From M0027 sp021713415 (lineage in GTDB: Bacteria > Pseudomonadota > Gammaproteobacteria > Francisellales > Francisellaceae): a stretch of DNA of 64,000 nt. The position numbers and the translations under genes were made by a program. Below, piece after piece: positions 54,885-63,903 of the stretch. The stretch is from the NCBI GenBank assembly GCA_021713415.1, contig JAKJJQ010000004.1, positions 47,349 to 111,348 of the forward strand. The letters run 5' to 3'. How positions within the stretch are numbered: the stretch's first letter is position 1; each line of letters begins with the position of its first letter. The notes under the pieces are model-generated. The model was not told the origin of the DNA and searched no databases. It saw only the letters and a program-made list of their open reading frames with translations.

Positions 54885-57287
54885 ATGATTGCAGGATTTT
54901 TAAGCAAATTTGAATGTAAGGTTTCCGGTTATAATGAATCACTCACAGTCCTTGATTTTACCTATGATGCTGGATTATCCAAACTCTATCAATGCCAAAT
55001 CAATTTGATCTCTAGTGATTGTAATTTGGATTATTGGTCTTTTGTTGATAAAAATGCAACTTTAACTATTAATGTACAAAGCACAGATGCATTACAGTAT
55101 ATCAATGGTGTAATCACAACCTTTACGCAAATGGGTAAAGTAGGTGATCATTATATTTATCAAATCATCCTTGAACCACATATTACACAAATGAAGCACC
55201 AAGAAAAAACTGAAGTTTATTTAAATCAATCCATACCTGATATTATTGAAGCACACTTTAAAGTTGCAAATATTCAGCATTATCGACTTGATCTATCTCA
55301 AAGCTATCAACCCCGTGAATTTGTTTGTCAATTTCAAGAAACTGACTTTAACTTTGTTAGTCGCTGGATGGAGCATGAAGGCATTTATTATTACTTTGAG
55401 CAAGGTAGTGATTATGAAACGCTTGTTCTAACCGATCGCTATTCAACACATAAAGATCACCCCCACTTCTCTGAATTAATCTATAATCAAGAAAATATTA
55501 CCATTACTTCACAATCATCTAACACCATTGAAGCATTCTCATCGCATATTACCAAAGTTGCTAAAACATTGATATTAAAAGGTTATAACTATAACGATGA
55601 TACAAAAACCATTACAACCTCACATGAGGTATCATCCCATGGTATTGGCAGTATTGAAATTTATGATGAAAATGTCTTAAACGAATCAGATGCTAAACGC
55701 ATTGCTGAGATTAGAGCCCAAGCCATTGCATGCCAAGAGCAAATCTTTTATGGCAAAACAATGGTGACTAATATTACACCTGGCTATCGATTCACATTGG
55801 CCAATCATTTCCGTAAAGCCAATAATCAAGAATACTTAGTCTTTGATATGACTCAAAAAGGCTCACAGCGTGACCTTGTACTTGCTCATTTAGGTAATCA
55901 TTTAATGAATGATCAAGCCATTGATACTGTGGTTTTTATAACAGAATTTAAAGCCATTCCTGGTAAAGTTCAATTTAGAGCGCCTTCTAATACACCATTG
56001 AAACGCATTGATGGTATTATTCCGGCGATATTAGATGCTGAAACCAGTGGTGAATACGCACAACTTGATAACCAAGGACGTTATAAAATACGACTATTAC
56101 ATAGTGATAAACCTAGTGGACAAGCATCTGACTGGGTAAGAAAAATGGAATCTTACTTAGGCAATCAATATGGTAATCATTTTCCATTACATAAAAATAC
56201 CGAAATCTGTCTTGCATTTGAATTTGGCAATCCTGATCGTCCGATTATTATTGGTGTAGTCCATAATTCAAGTAATAAAAATGTTGTCACTTCAACCAAT
56301 CAAAAAACCAGTGTCACTAAAAGTGCTGGTGGTAATATGATGGTGATGGGCGATCAAAAAAGTCAAGAGTATACGCACTTTTACAGTCCTGTAGGTAGCA
56401 CACAATTAATACTAGGTAGCGTTGGTACAGCCCTAGCCGCAACTAGCTCATCATCCAGTAGCCAAACAACACAACCACCTTGGCCATCTGATTGGCCGGC
56501 TATATTTCCTAAACCAGATCCAAATAATTGCTCAACTTGGTCAGATACAAAAAAAGCAACTGCCTCTCAACAATATTCTGACTACTATAAATATATGAAA
56601 GGTGCAAGTGCTACAGTAACTAAAGGCAACTCATGGGCTCAAACTTGGGGTAACCAATTTAGTCTTACAATGGGTGCAACGGAAAGTTTTAAACTAGCAA
56701 ATGATTTCAGCACAACACTAGGCGCATCTCAAGCAATTACTTTAGGTATTATTAAAGCTTCTTGGAATTATAACCCCTTAGTAATTGACTATACTGTTGG
56801 TAAATTAAGTAAAAAATTTGATTTTGCCGGCAATGATGTAACAACGGTTGTCGTTGGTAATTGGACGTTAACTGTTGGAGAAGAAATTGCAATTACTTCC
56901 GGCGCAGGTAGTATTACTAATACTGCAACAACAGGTAATATTGTTAATACTGCCCCCATTGCGGCAATAGAGAATACATCAACATTTTATAAAATTACGG
57001 CCGATACCACTACCGTAACTTCTGAAAATGGCACACTTTTAACCTCAGGTGATAGCATTATTTCACAGTCACCAACAAATATTGAAGCTGAAGCCAATGC
57101 AGGAATTACTTTAACTTGTGATGAGTCAAGCCTTGAAATCACACCTGCTGGCATCACTATTTCAGCAGGTGAAACAACCATAGAAGTAACACCTGCCGGT
57201 ATCACATTAACTTGTGGCGCAAGTTTTGTTGAAGTAACTGATGGCTCAATAACAGGTGGCGCACCAATGGTAGATATTTCGCCATAA
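54885..57287 (+). CDS. vgrG: T6SS spike protein VgrG with extended C-terminal beta-helix
   Basis: An 800-residue spike protein. It has a gp27/gp44-like base (1-370, with E-T-D-F-N-F-V-S-R-W-M-E-H-E-G), a gp5 OB fold (about 375-470, with G-R-Y-K-I-R-L and N-P-D-R-P-I-I-I-G) and a long C-terminal part. After a serine-rich stretch (about 514-521), a Pro/Trp-rich insert (P-P-W-P-S-D-W) and a Lys/Ser region come first. A threonine/glycine-rich beta-helix with short repeats such as E-I-T-P-A-G-I-T and E-V-T-P-A-G-I-T closes the protein. It may be an evolved VgrG, but no known enzymatic domain is visible. Confidence 0.93.
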   Translation: MIAGFLSKFECKVSGYNESLTVLDFTYDAGLSKLYQCQINLISSDCNLDYWSFVDKNATLTINVQSTDALQYINGVITTFTQMGKVGDHYIYQIILEPHITQMKHQEKTEVYLNQSIPDIIEAHFKVANIQHYRLDLSQSYQPREFVCQFQETDFNFVSRWMEHEGIYYYFEQGSDYETLVLTDRYSTHKDHPHFSELIYNQENITITSQSSNTIEAFSSHITKVAKTLILKGYNYNDDTKTITTSHEVSSHGIGSIEIYDENVLNESDAKRIAEIRAQAIACQEQIFYGKTMVTNITPGYRFTLANHFRKANNQEYLVFDMTQKGSQRDLVLAHLGNHLMNDQAIDTVVFITEFKAIPGKVQFRAPSNTPLKRIDGIIPAILDAETSGEYAQLDNQGRYKIRLLHSDKPSGQASDWVRKMESYLGNQYGNHFPLHKNTEICLAFEFGNPDRPIIIGVVHNSSNKNVVTSTNQKTSVTKSAGGNMMVMGDQKSQEYTHFYSPVGSTQLILGSVGTALAATSSSSSSQTTQPPWPSDWPAIFPKPDPNNCSTWSDTKKATASQQYSDYYKYMKGASATVTKGNSWAQTWGNQFSLTMGATESFKLANDFSTTLGASQAITLGIIKASWNYNPLVIDYTVGKLSKKFDFAGNDVTTVVVGNWTLTVGEEIAITSGAGSITNTATTGNIVNTAPIAAIENTSTFYKITADTTTVTSENGTLLTSGDSIISQSPTNIEAEANAGITLTCDESSLEITPAGITISAGETTIEVTPAGITLTCGASFVEVTDGSITGGAPMVDISP

Positions 57288-57332
57288 ATAAATATTTAAT
57301 TCATTTTTAACTCTAATCTTAAGGATAAGTCT

Positions 57333-60146
57333 ATGTTAAATGTCGAACTAAAACCTTTAATTCAAAAATTAAATACCGCTTCAACGAGTAATTTAGAAGC
57401 TGCTGTTGGTTTATGTATGAACCAATCTCACTATGAGATTACGATTGAACATTGGTTATTTAAACTCATGGAAGATAAAAGCTGTGATATTTATCATATT
57501 TTAAATGCTTTAAATATCAACACAGAAGATTTTAAACAAATACTAATCAAAAACCTTGATGCCATGGAAAGCGGTAATTCCGCTAAACCAAGCTTTTCAT
57601 TAAGTTTACTTGAATTAGTTGAAAGCGCCTGGGTAATCGCTTCAATTAATTATCAATTAGCAGAAATTCGCAGTGGGTTTCTAATCTTAGCTTTACTCAA
57701 TAATCGTCCCTTATTATCGAGTTTAAATTTGACTGATATTTTTGCCAACACATCAAGAAATGAATTGTTAAAAAATTATTATGATCTCTGTGGTAGCTCT
57801 CCAGAGACTGCAACAGTTATTGGTGAAAAATCATCAACCTCAACTGCTAGCAATAAAATACAACATAAAGATTCAGCCTTAGCTAACTTTTGTGAAGATT
57901 TAACTGAAAAAGCCAAAACAGGTAAAATTGATCCAGTATTTGGTCGCGAAGATGAAATTGAACAAATGCTTGATATCTTTTGTCGGAGACGTAAAAATAA
58001 TCCAATCTTAGTTGGTGAGCCAGGTGTTGGTAAAACTGCTGTTGTTGAAGGGCTAGCTTTACGCATTATGCGTGGTGATGTGCCAGAAATATTACAAAAC
58101 GTTAAAATTTTATCTCTGGATATGGCTTTATTAGAAGCTGGTGCCAGTGTTAAGGGTGAGTTTGAAAAACGTCTAACGCAAGTTATTGATGAAGTAAAAG
58201 CATCTGAAATACCGATTATTCTTTTTATTGATGAAGCACATCGCTTAATTGGTGGTGCTAATCAAGGTGGCAATGACGCAGCTAATATTTTAAAACCAGC
58301 ACTATCACGTGGTGAATTAAGAACTGTTGCAGCAACTACTTGGAAAGAATATAAGCAATACTTTGAAAAAGACGCTGCAATGACACGAAGATTCCAACTT
58401 GTGAGCCTTGCTGAACCTAATCTTGAAACTACCACTTTAATTTTACGCGGTTTAAAAGAACATTATGCTAAATCACATCAAGTAACGATCAGAGACGATG
58501 CGATTAAAGCAATTGTTGAATTATCATCTCGATATATTACTGGACGCTATCAACCTGATAAATCTGTTGACTTACTTGATACTTGCGCTGCCAAAGTAAA
58601 GGTAAGCTTGTCATCAAAGCCACATGAAATTAATCATATAGAAAGAACAATAGCGGCACTACAAAGAGAAGAAAAAGCATTATATGCAGATGAACTCTGT
58701 GGTAATGATACTGATAAAGAACGCCAAGAAGAGATTGTCCAAAAGAAGATACAACTAGAAACATCTAAAACTCATTTGGCTAATCGCTGGCAACAGGAAA
58801 AAGATTTAATTGATCAATTATTATTTATTCAGTCACGCTTGTTAAATCCAGATGCTTCACCTATTAATAGCCACCAAAGCAATGCATCTGAAAATGAGCC
58901 TCTCAAAGATGAAAATAGCCAATCATCAACTACGGATTCAGACATACAGTCACCTGATTATATAGCTGAGTATGCAAATTTAACTCAAACAGAGCTTAAG
59001 CATAAACGAGATGAGTTAAAGACTCAGCTTAAAACAATACAACAAGAGGATTTTCTCATATCCTATGAAGTAGATCCTGACTGTGTTGCAAAAGTTGTTT
59101 CAAACTGGACTGGTATTCCTTTAGGTAAAGTACTGCGTGATCAAGCATCTAGTCTTTTAATGTTAGAAGATAACCTCATCAAGCGTATTAAAGGCCAAGA
59201 TGAAGGTATCAAACGCATCTCAACTTATCTAAAATTAGCTAAAGCTGGCTTAAGCCAACCTGAACAACCGATGGGAATTTTTCTACTGGTTGGACCAAGT
59301 GGTGTGGGTAAAACAGAAACCGCGCTAACCATTGCTGATACCATATTCGGTGGTGAAGAAAGCATTATTTCAATTAATATGAGTGAATTTCAGGAAAAAC
59401 ACACCATTAGTCGTTTAATTGGCTCTCCTCCAGGTTATGTGGGCTTTGGTGAAGGTGGTATGCTAACCGAAGCCGTACGTAAACGCCCTTATACGGTCGT
59501 CTTACTTGATGAAGTTGAAAAAGCATCACTGGATGTTTTAAATTTATTTTATCAAGTCTTTGATAAAGGTAGTTTGACTGATGGTGAAGGCAGAGAAATT
59601 GACTTTAGTAATACGGTGATGATTTTAACCAGTAATTTAGCAACCAATGAAATTACTGAATTAACACAGAAAGATCCTAATATTTCTCAAGATGAGATTG
59701 TTAATCAGATTAGACCAATACTCAGTCAATGGTTTAAGCCTGCTTTACTTGCAAGAACCACCATTATCCCTTATGCAATCTTATCTGAAGATGCTTTAGC
59801 TGAAATTGTTGCATTGAAATTATCAAAACTAAAAGATAGACTCTTTCAGCAAAATGCAATTAACTTTAACTATAGCGATAAAGTACTTCAACAAATTGCA
59901 CAGCGTTGTACTGAGCATGAAACTGGTGCAAGAAATGTTGATCATATTTTAAAAAGTAATGTAATGCCTAAATTATCTGATGTGATTTTAGAGTCAATGT
60001 GTGATGAACAGGTACTTGAATCCATTACATTAGATATTGATCAAAATGGTCAATTTACATTTAAGGTGAATCAGGAGGTATCAACGACAATACCTAAAAA
60101 TGAACCTGTAAGTGACAAGCTACAACAGTCACAGCGCCCACATTAA
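57333..60146 (+). CDS. clpV: T6SS sheath-recycling ATPase ClpV
   Basis: A 937-residue AAA+ disaggregase that dissolves contracted TssBC sheath. It has an N-terminal Clp-N domain (1-150), the first AAA domain with G-E-P-G-V-G-K-T (about 228) and the second with G-P-S-G-V-G-K-T (about 652). The sequence between them has a low-complexity insertion of about 45 residues rich in Ser, Asn, Asp and Gln (near 507-552), making the protein longer than usual (about 870-890). It lies 45 bases after vgrG and is the last gene of the operon. Confidence 0.94.
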   Translation: MLNVELKPLIQKLNTASTSNLEAAVGLCMNQSHYEITIEHWLFKLMEDKSCDIYHILNALNINTEDFKQILIKNLDAMESGNSAKPSFSLSLLELVESAWVIASINYQLAEIRSGFLILALLNNRPLLSSLNLTDIFANTSRNELLKNYYDLCGSSPETATVIGEKSSTSTASNKIQHKDSALANFCEDLTEKAKTGKIDPVFGREDEIEQMLDIFCRRRKNNPILVGEPGVGKTAVVEGLALRIMRGDVPEILQNVKILSLDMALLEAGASVKGEFEKRLTQVIDEVKASEIPIILFIDEAHRLIGGANQGGNDAANILKPALSRGELRTVAATTWKEYKQYFEKDAAMTRRFQLVSLAEPNLETTTLILRGLKEHYAKSHQVTIRDDAIKAIVELSSRYITGRYQPDKSVDLLDTCAAKVKVSLSSKPHEINHIERTIAALQREEKALYADELCGNDTDKERQEEIVQKKIQLETSKTHLANRWQQEKDLIDQLLFIQSRLLNPDASPINSHQSNASENEPLKDENSQSSTTDSDIQSPDYIAEYANLTQTELKHKRDELKTQLKTIQQEDFLISYEVDPDCVAKVVSNWTGIPLGKVLRDQASSLLMLEDNLIKRIKGQDEGIKRISTYLKLAKAGLSQPEQPMGIFLLVGPSGVGKTETALTIADTIFGGEESIISINMSEFQEKHTISRLIGSPPGYVGFGEGGMLTEAVRKRPYTVVLLDEVEKASLDVLNLFYQVFDKGSLTDGEGREIDFSNTVMILTSNLATNEITELTQKDPNISQDEIVNQIRPILSQWFKPALLARTTIIPYAILSEDALAEIVALKLSKLKDRLFQQNAINFNYSDKVLQQIAQRCTEHETGARNVDHILKSNVMPKLSDVILESMCDEQVLESITLDIDQNGQFTFKVNQEVSTTIPKNEPVSDKLQQSQRPH

Positions 60147-60377
60147 TCTATTACAATATCTTCTGTTATTTATTTTGTTTCAATTATTATCAAATTTAAA
60201 TTTGTCTAACTTATTTATTTATAATTAAAATTTATATAAAAAAATTGCAATATCACCTAATCAAATGTTACAAATTGAGTTTGACAAAATTAAGCAAAAT
60301 ATGAGGTAATTTTGTTTATACAAGACATAAAAGTATTACTTAGTTAAATAAAGAAACAATAACGATAGGTATAAAAA

Positions 60378-60752
60378 ATGTTCAAAAAAATTTCTTGTGC
60401 GCTAACTGCTGGTGCTATTGGAGCAGTTTTTTTAAACTTTGTTGTATCGATGATTTACGGATTTGATAGCTCCGATGATTTTCAATTAACACTTTATCGC
60501 TTAATGCTTTGGAGCTGTTTATGGTCTTTATTATTAGTTGTGCCAAAATTTGATAAAAAACAATGGTTTTTAAAAACATCAATCATTGCAACGCTCGCAA
60601 TATTATTTAACTTTATTATTTTAATGCCTTTTCATGGTGTCGGTCTTTTTGCATACTATGCACCTATTTCAATCTTTTTAGGTAATATCATCTTTAATGC
60701 CATTTGGTGTTTAACTGCAGGTTACTGGTATCATTTATGTATTGATGATTAA
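60378..60752 (+). CDS. Small four-helix membrane protein, 124 aa
   Basis: A 124-residue membrane protein with four predicted helices (about 5-27, 40-58, 67-86 and 94-117). It is aromatic-rich and has no recognised domain. It lies 231 bases after clpV, with its own AT-rich upstream region, and overlaps the stop of the convergent MFS gene by 4 bases. It could be an immunity or accessory protein of the T6SS, but it may be unrelated. Confidence 0.6.
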   Translation: MFKKISCALTAGAIGAVFLNFVVSMIYGFDSSDDFQLTLYRLMLWSCLWSLLLVVPKFDKKQWFLKTSIIATLAILFNFIILMPFHGVGLFAYYAPISIFLGNIIFNAIWCLTAGYWYHLCIDD

Positions 60753-61948
60753 TCATTTATTTTTTTATTATAAACAAACCATCTGAAAAAAATTAAACTA
60801 ATTAATGCTAAGCTTAACATAATCATTGCTAATGGTATTTGGCTTTGTTCACTAGTTAATGCAATCAATGTCGCAATAGCTGCACTAATTAACATTTGTA
60901 ATGCTCCTTTTAATGCACCGGCACTGCCACTTAATTGTTTAGTAAATGGTAATAATAATCCTGTATTGGTATTTGGAAGGATGATACCAATACACAGTGT
61001 GGATATGGCAAATGGAATAACAATTACATATAGATTTACTAAATGGCATAAGCCTAAAATTAATAATATCAGCGCTGATAATAAAAGTATCACTAAAGCA
61101 GTATAAGTAATTGATACTGAGCTATAAAAGTTAATTAATCGATGGTTAAAATAAGCACCTAAAATGATCATTAATGAGCTAATAGATAAAACCCATGCAT
61201 AAGTTGTTGGTGTTAAGTTTAGTATTTGCTGATATAGAAAAGGCGTTACTGTGTTATATGCAGTGATGATTGCAAAAACAAATACAGAAGTGATACAACA
61301 GCCTAAAAACATCTTATTTTTCAGTATTTGATAGTAATTTTTTGCTATATGATAAGGTGCTAATGGATATGCTCTAATAGACTGATTCGTCTCTGGCAGC
61401 CCTAAAAGGATCAAAATTAATATGATAAAACTAAATATAAAAATAAAACCAAAGGTTGCTTGCCAATCAATCAATGTTTGTAAATAACTACCAATAACTG
61501 GTGCAATTAAAGGTGTTAATGACCATAAGGCCATAACGATAGACATTGCTTTAACTAGTGCTTTACCATCTAATCGATCTCGTAAAATACTACGGGCAAT
61601 AATTGCACACGATGCACTACCAATACCCTGTATTAATCTTAAAATGAGTAAAATATAAGCATTTTGATTCATACAAATTAATAAAGTTGATAGCAAAATT
61701 ATTAATAAACCTAAGATCAATATTGGCTTACGTCCAAAATAATCTGAAATCGGACCAAATAGCAATTGACCGACACCATAACCAATCAAATAATAAGTTA
61801 AAGTTAGCTGTATGATATGCGTTGAAGTTGAAAAATAGGCACGCATCTCTGGCATTGCAGGTATATAAATATCAATACCTAACTGGCCAATAATCATAAC
61901 ACAGGCAATTAGGCCAACCAATAAACGATCAGAAAGTGTTTTTGACAT
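60749..61948 (-). CDS. Bcr/CflA-type MFS drug efflux transporter
   Basis: A 399-residue, 12-helix major facilitator protein. Motif A is G-P-I-S-D-Y-F-G-R-K-P, and the I-D-I-Y-I-P-A-M-P-E-M start and R-L-I-Q-G-I-G-S-A-S-C-A-I-I-A-R segment are typical of Bcr/CflA antiporters. It probably exports small hydrophobic compounds. The ATG at 61948 is preferred, with GGGGGGT just upstream; a TTG at 61960 is the longer option. It follows the aldo/keto reductase gene by about 60 bases on the same strand. Confidence 0.88.
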   Translation of the reverse strand: MSKTLSDRLLVGLIACVMIIGQLGIDIYIPAMPEMRAYFSTSTHIIQLTLTYYLIGYGVGQLLFGPISDYFGRKPILILGLLIILLSTLLICMNQNAYILLILRLIQGIGSASCAIIARSILRDRLDGKALVKAMSIVMALWSLTPLIAPVIGSYLQTLIDWQATFGFIFIFSFIILILILLGLPETNQSIRAYPLAPYHIAKNYYQILKNKMFLGCCITSVFVFAIITAYNTVTPFLYQQILNLTPTTYAWVLSISSLMIILGAYFNHRLINFYSSVSITYTALVILLLSALILLILGLCHLVNLYVIVIPFAISTLCIGIILPNTNTGLLLPFTKQLSGSAGALKGALQMLISAAIATLIALTSEQSQIPLAMIMLSLALISLIFFRWFVYNKKIND

Positions 61949-62008
61949 ACTACCCCCCAAAATAGATTAATTAACCCATTATACACCAATTTAAATTATA
62001 ATTAAGTA

Positions 62009-62959
62009 TTATTTATCCCAAATCGCCTCAGTCGTAAATTCACTATTTTCAAAAGCTAAAAAACCACCATCAACATAGCGTAAGTTTTTATCTAATTGAT
62101 TAATCAATTGCATATCATTTTCTTCAAGCTTAACAAACTGTGCTTGATAATTCTGTGTTAGACGTTTAGAGTTAATCGATTTTGGAATAACGATCGTATG
62201 ACGATTAATCGCCCAAGCAATTAGCACTTGCGCTTCGGTAATATGATATTTCTGACTAATTGAACGAATCACCGGATGCTCTAAAACGCTATTACCCTGA
62301 TCACTAATATCTCTGCCCTTAGAACCAAGTGGTGAATACGCAGTTAGTATGATTTGATGATTTTGACAATAAGCTAATAAATCATTTTGTGCTAAATAAG
62401 GATGAAGTTCGATTTGATTAACAACCGGTTTAATCCTTGCCTTATCTAACAATTTATCTAATTTTTTAATATTAAAGTTTGAAACACCAATACTTTTTAT
62501 ATGACCTGAATCTACAAGCTTTTCCATCTCTGCCCACGTTTCAAGTAATAGTGGAAAATTATTTGCGATAAGCTGCTCTTTTGATTCTGGAAATGCGATA
62601 CCTTCTATAAAACTCACTGGCCAGTGAATTAAATATAAATCGATGTAATCGAGATTCAATGCCGATAGACTACGCTTAAATGCAGATTCTACATTATTTT
62701 TTCCATGAGAATCATTCCATAATTTTGATGTAATAAATAAATCTTCGCGCTTAACTAAATTCATTTTTATTGCATCACCAATGGCTTGACCTATTTCTTT
62801 TTCATTACCATAAATCCAAGCACAATCAAAATGACGATAACCTATTTTTATCGCGTCAATCACTGTATCATACACTTCTCCCGCTGCTGCTCTCCAAGTA
62901 CCTAATCCTAAAGCTTTAACCTCTATATGATTATTCATTGTAAATAAGACATCATTCAT
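62009..62959 (-). CDS. Aldo/keto reductase
   Basis: A 316-residue NADPH-dependent TIM-barrel reductase. The catalytic tetrad is complete: D45 and Y50 in F-D-C-A-W-I-Y-G-N-E, K79 in I-T-S-K-L-W-N and H112 in L-I-H-W-P. The cofactor motif I-P-K-S-I-N-S-K-R lies near the C-terminus. It reduces aldehydes or ketones; the physiological substrate is not evident. It is upstream of, and probably cotranscribed with, the MFS transporter gene. Confidence 0.92.
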   Translation of the reverse strand: MNDVLFTMNNHIEVKALGLGTWRAAAGEVYDTVIDAIKIGYRHFDCAWIYGNEKEIGQAIGDAIKMNLVKREDLFITSKLWNDSHGKNNVESAFKRSLSALNLDYIDLYLIHWPVSFIEGIAFPESKEQLIANNFPLLLETWAEMEKLVDSGHIKSIGVSNFNIKKLDKLLDKARIKPVVNQIELHPYLAQNDLLAYCQNHQIILTAYSPLGSKGRDISDQGNSVLEHPVIRSISQKYHITEAQVLIAWAINRHTIVIPKSINSKRLTQNYQAQFVKLEENDMQLINQLDKNLRYVDGGFLAFENSEFTTEAIWDK

Positions 62960-63079
62960 CGCATTAGCTCCTAACTATCAAAATAGATGCATTTATTCTG
63001 CCTTAAAGTCAAAGAAATAGAAACCTCAACTTAAAATTAAACTGAAACTCATAATCATTAACTGTATAAGCAAGTATGA

Positions 63080-63892
63080 CTAAAAATTAACTGGAATAAA
63101 TAAATTTATGATCCATAATTCAACAATTAAAATAATAAATGTCGCTACAATCCAAGTAAATTGTTTTATTAAAGAAATATGACCAACTTGGTGATGATTA
63201 TGACCTTCTAAGTGAGCATGATGATCATTTTGATGATGGTTGTGATCGGATGCCATCATCGTATGGTCTTCTTTAATAGCGTAGCTCGTCATACAACCAT
63301 GTTTTAGTTTTCGCTTTACTAAATAATAATTAATTGGATAGGCCGTCAACATTGAAACCACAACAGCCATACCCATCTTAAACCAGAAATATAAACTTAA
63401 AGGGTTCATAGATTGTGGCCAAATTTCTGTTAGAATAAGCATTATCAAAAACATACCCATCATAACAAAATTCATAGAAACCGTTTCAGCAAAAAGCGTT
63501 TTTTTAACTGCTTGAAAATATTGATAATTATACATAGGCAGCATCATTAATGCTTGAAAAATAAATAGTCCACAGATAAACCCTAATACATATTCAATGA
63601 CAAGCTCTAAGCCATTGGTAACACTAAATCCTGTTAAAATAATACTGGCAATAATAACACCTGTCGCATCTCCTGCAATACAATGCATTTGACTATTAAA
63701 TGCTTGTTTATAGATTGGTTTGATATATTCATCATGTGCTTTAATCCCACGCTTACGACAGGTAATTAGATAAAAAATTAAGGCAATCACCCCAGCATAA
63801 AGTGTTACAATTGACCAAGCCAATGCTTGAACCCAAGAGATTGGCACTCTAAAAAAACTATCAAATAAGACAAATAAATATCCCCGCGGCAA
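63080..63892 (-). CDS. DUF4396 membrane protein with 5' end replaced by an IS element
   Basis: Up to 270 residues of open frame match DUF4396 membrane proteins: five or six helices, the H-C-I-A-G-D-A-T-G motif and F-W-F-K-M-G-M-A-V near residue 170. A histidine-rich cytoplasmic loop (about 208-237, more than ten His) suggests metal binding. The first residues (M-P-R-G-Y) come from TTG-CCG-CGG, which lies inside the hairpin of the IS200/IS605-type element. No ribosome site precedes it, and the next in-frame ATG is codon 69. The native start is therefore probably missing and the gene may be broken. Family call is fairly secure, but expression is doubtful. Confidence 0.7.
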   Translation of the reverse strand: MPRGYLFVLFDSFFRVPISWVQALAWSIVTLYAGVIALIFYLITCRKRGIKAHDEYIKPIYKQAFNSQMHCIAGDATGVIIASIILTGFSVTNGLELVIEYVLGFICGLFIFQALMMLPMYNYQYFQAVKKTLFAETVSMNFVMMGMFLIMLILTEIWPQSMNPLSLYFWFKMGMAVVVSMLTAYPINYYLVKRKLKHGCMTSYAIKEDHTMMASDHNHHQNDHHAHLEGHNHHQVGHISLIKQFTWIVATFIILIVELWIINLFIPVNF

Positions 63893-63901
63893 GCAGCGGG
63901 G
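63882..63901. repeat. Hairpin at the end of the IS200/IS605-type element
   Basis: CCCCGC (63882-63887) and GCGGGG (63896-63901) form a six-base perfect stem with an 8-base loop, strongly GC-rich in an AT-rich surround. Subterminal hairpins of this kind are the recognition sites of IS200/IS605 transposases, and it follows the transposase stop codon directly. Confidence 0.6.
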
Positions 63902-63903
63902 TA

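Noticed and set aside
60191..60204. Palindrome CAAATTTAAATTTG, also found at 5-18
   Set aside because: One copy is inside the exporter gene; AT-only palindromes of this kind are expected by chance at this base composition.
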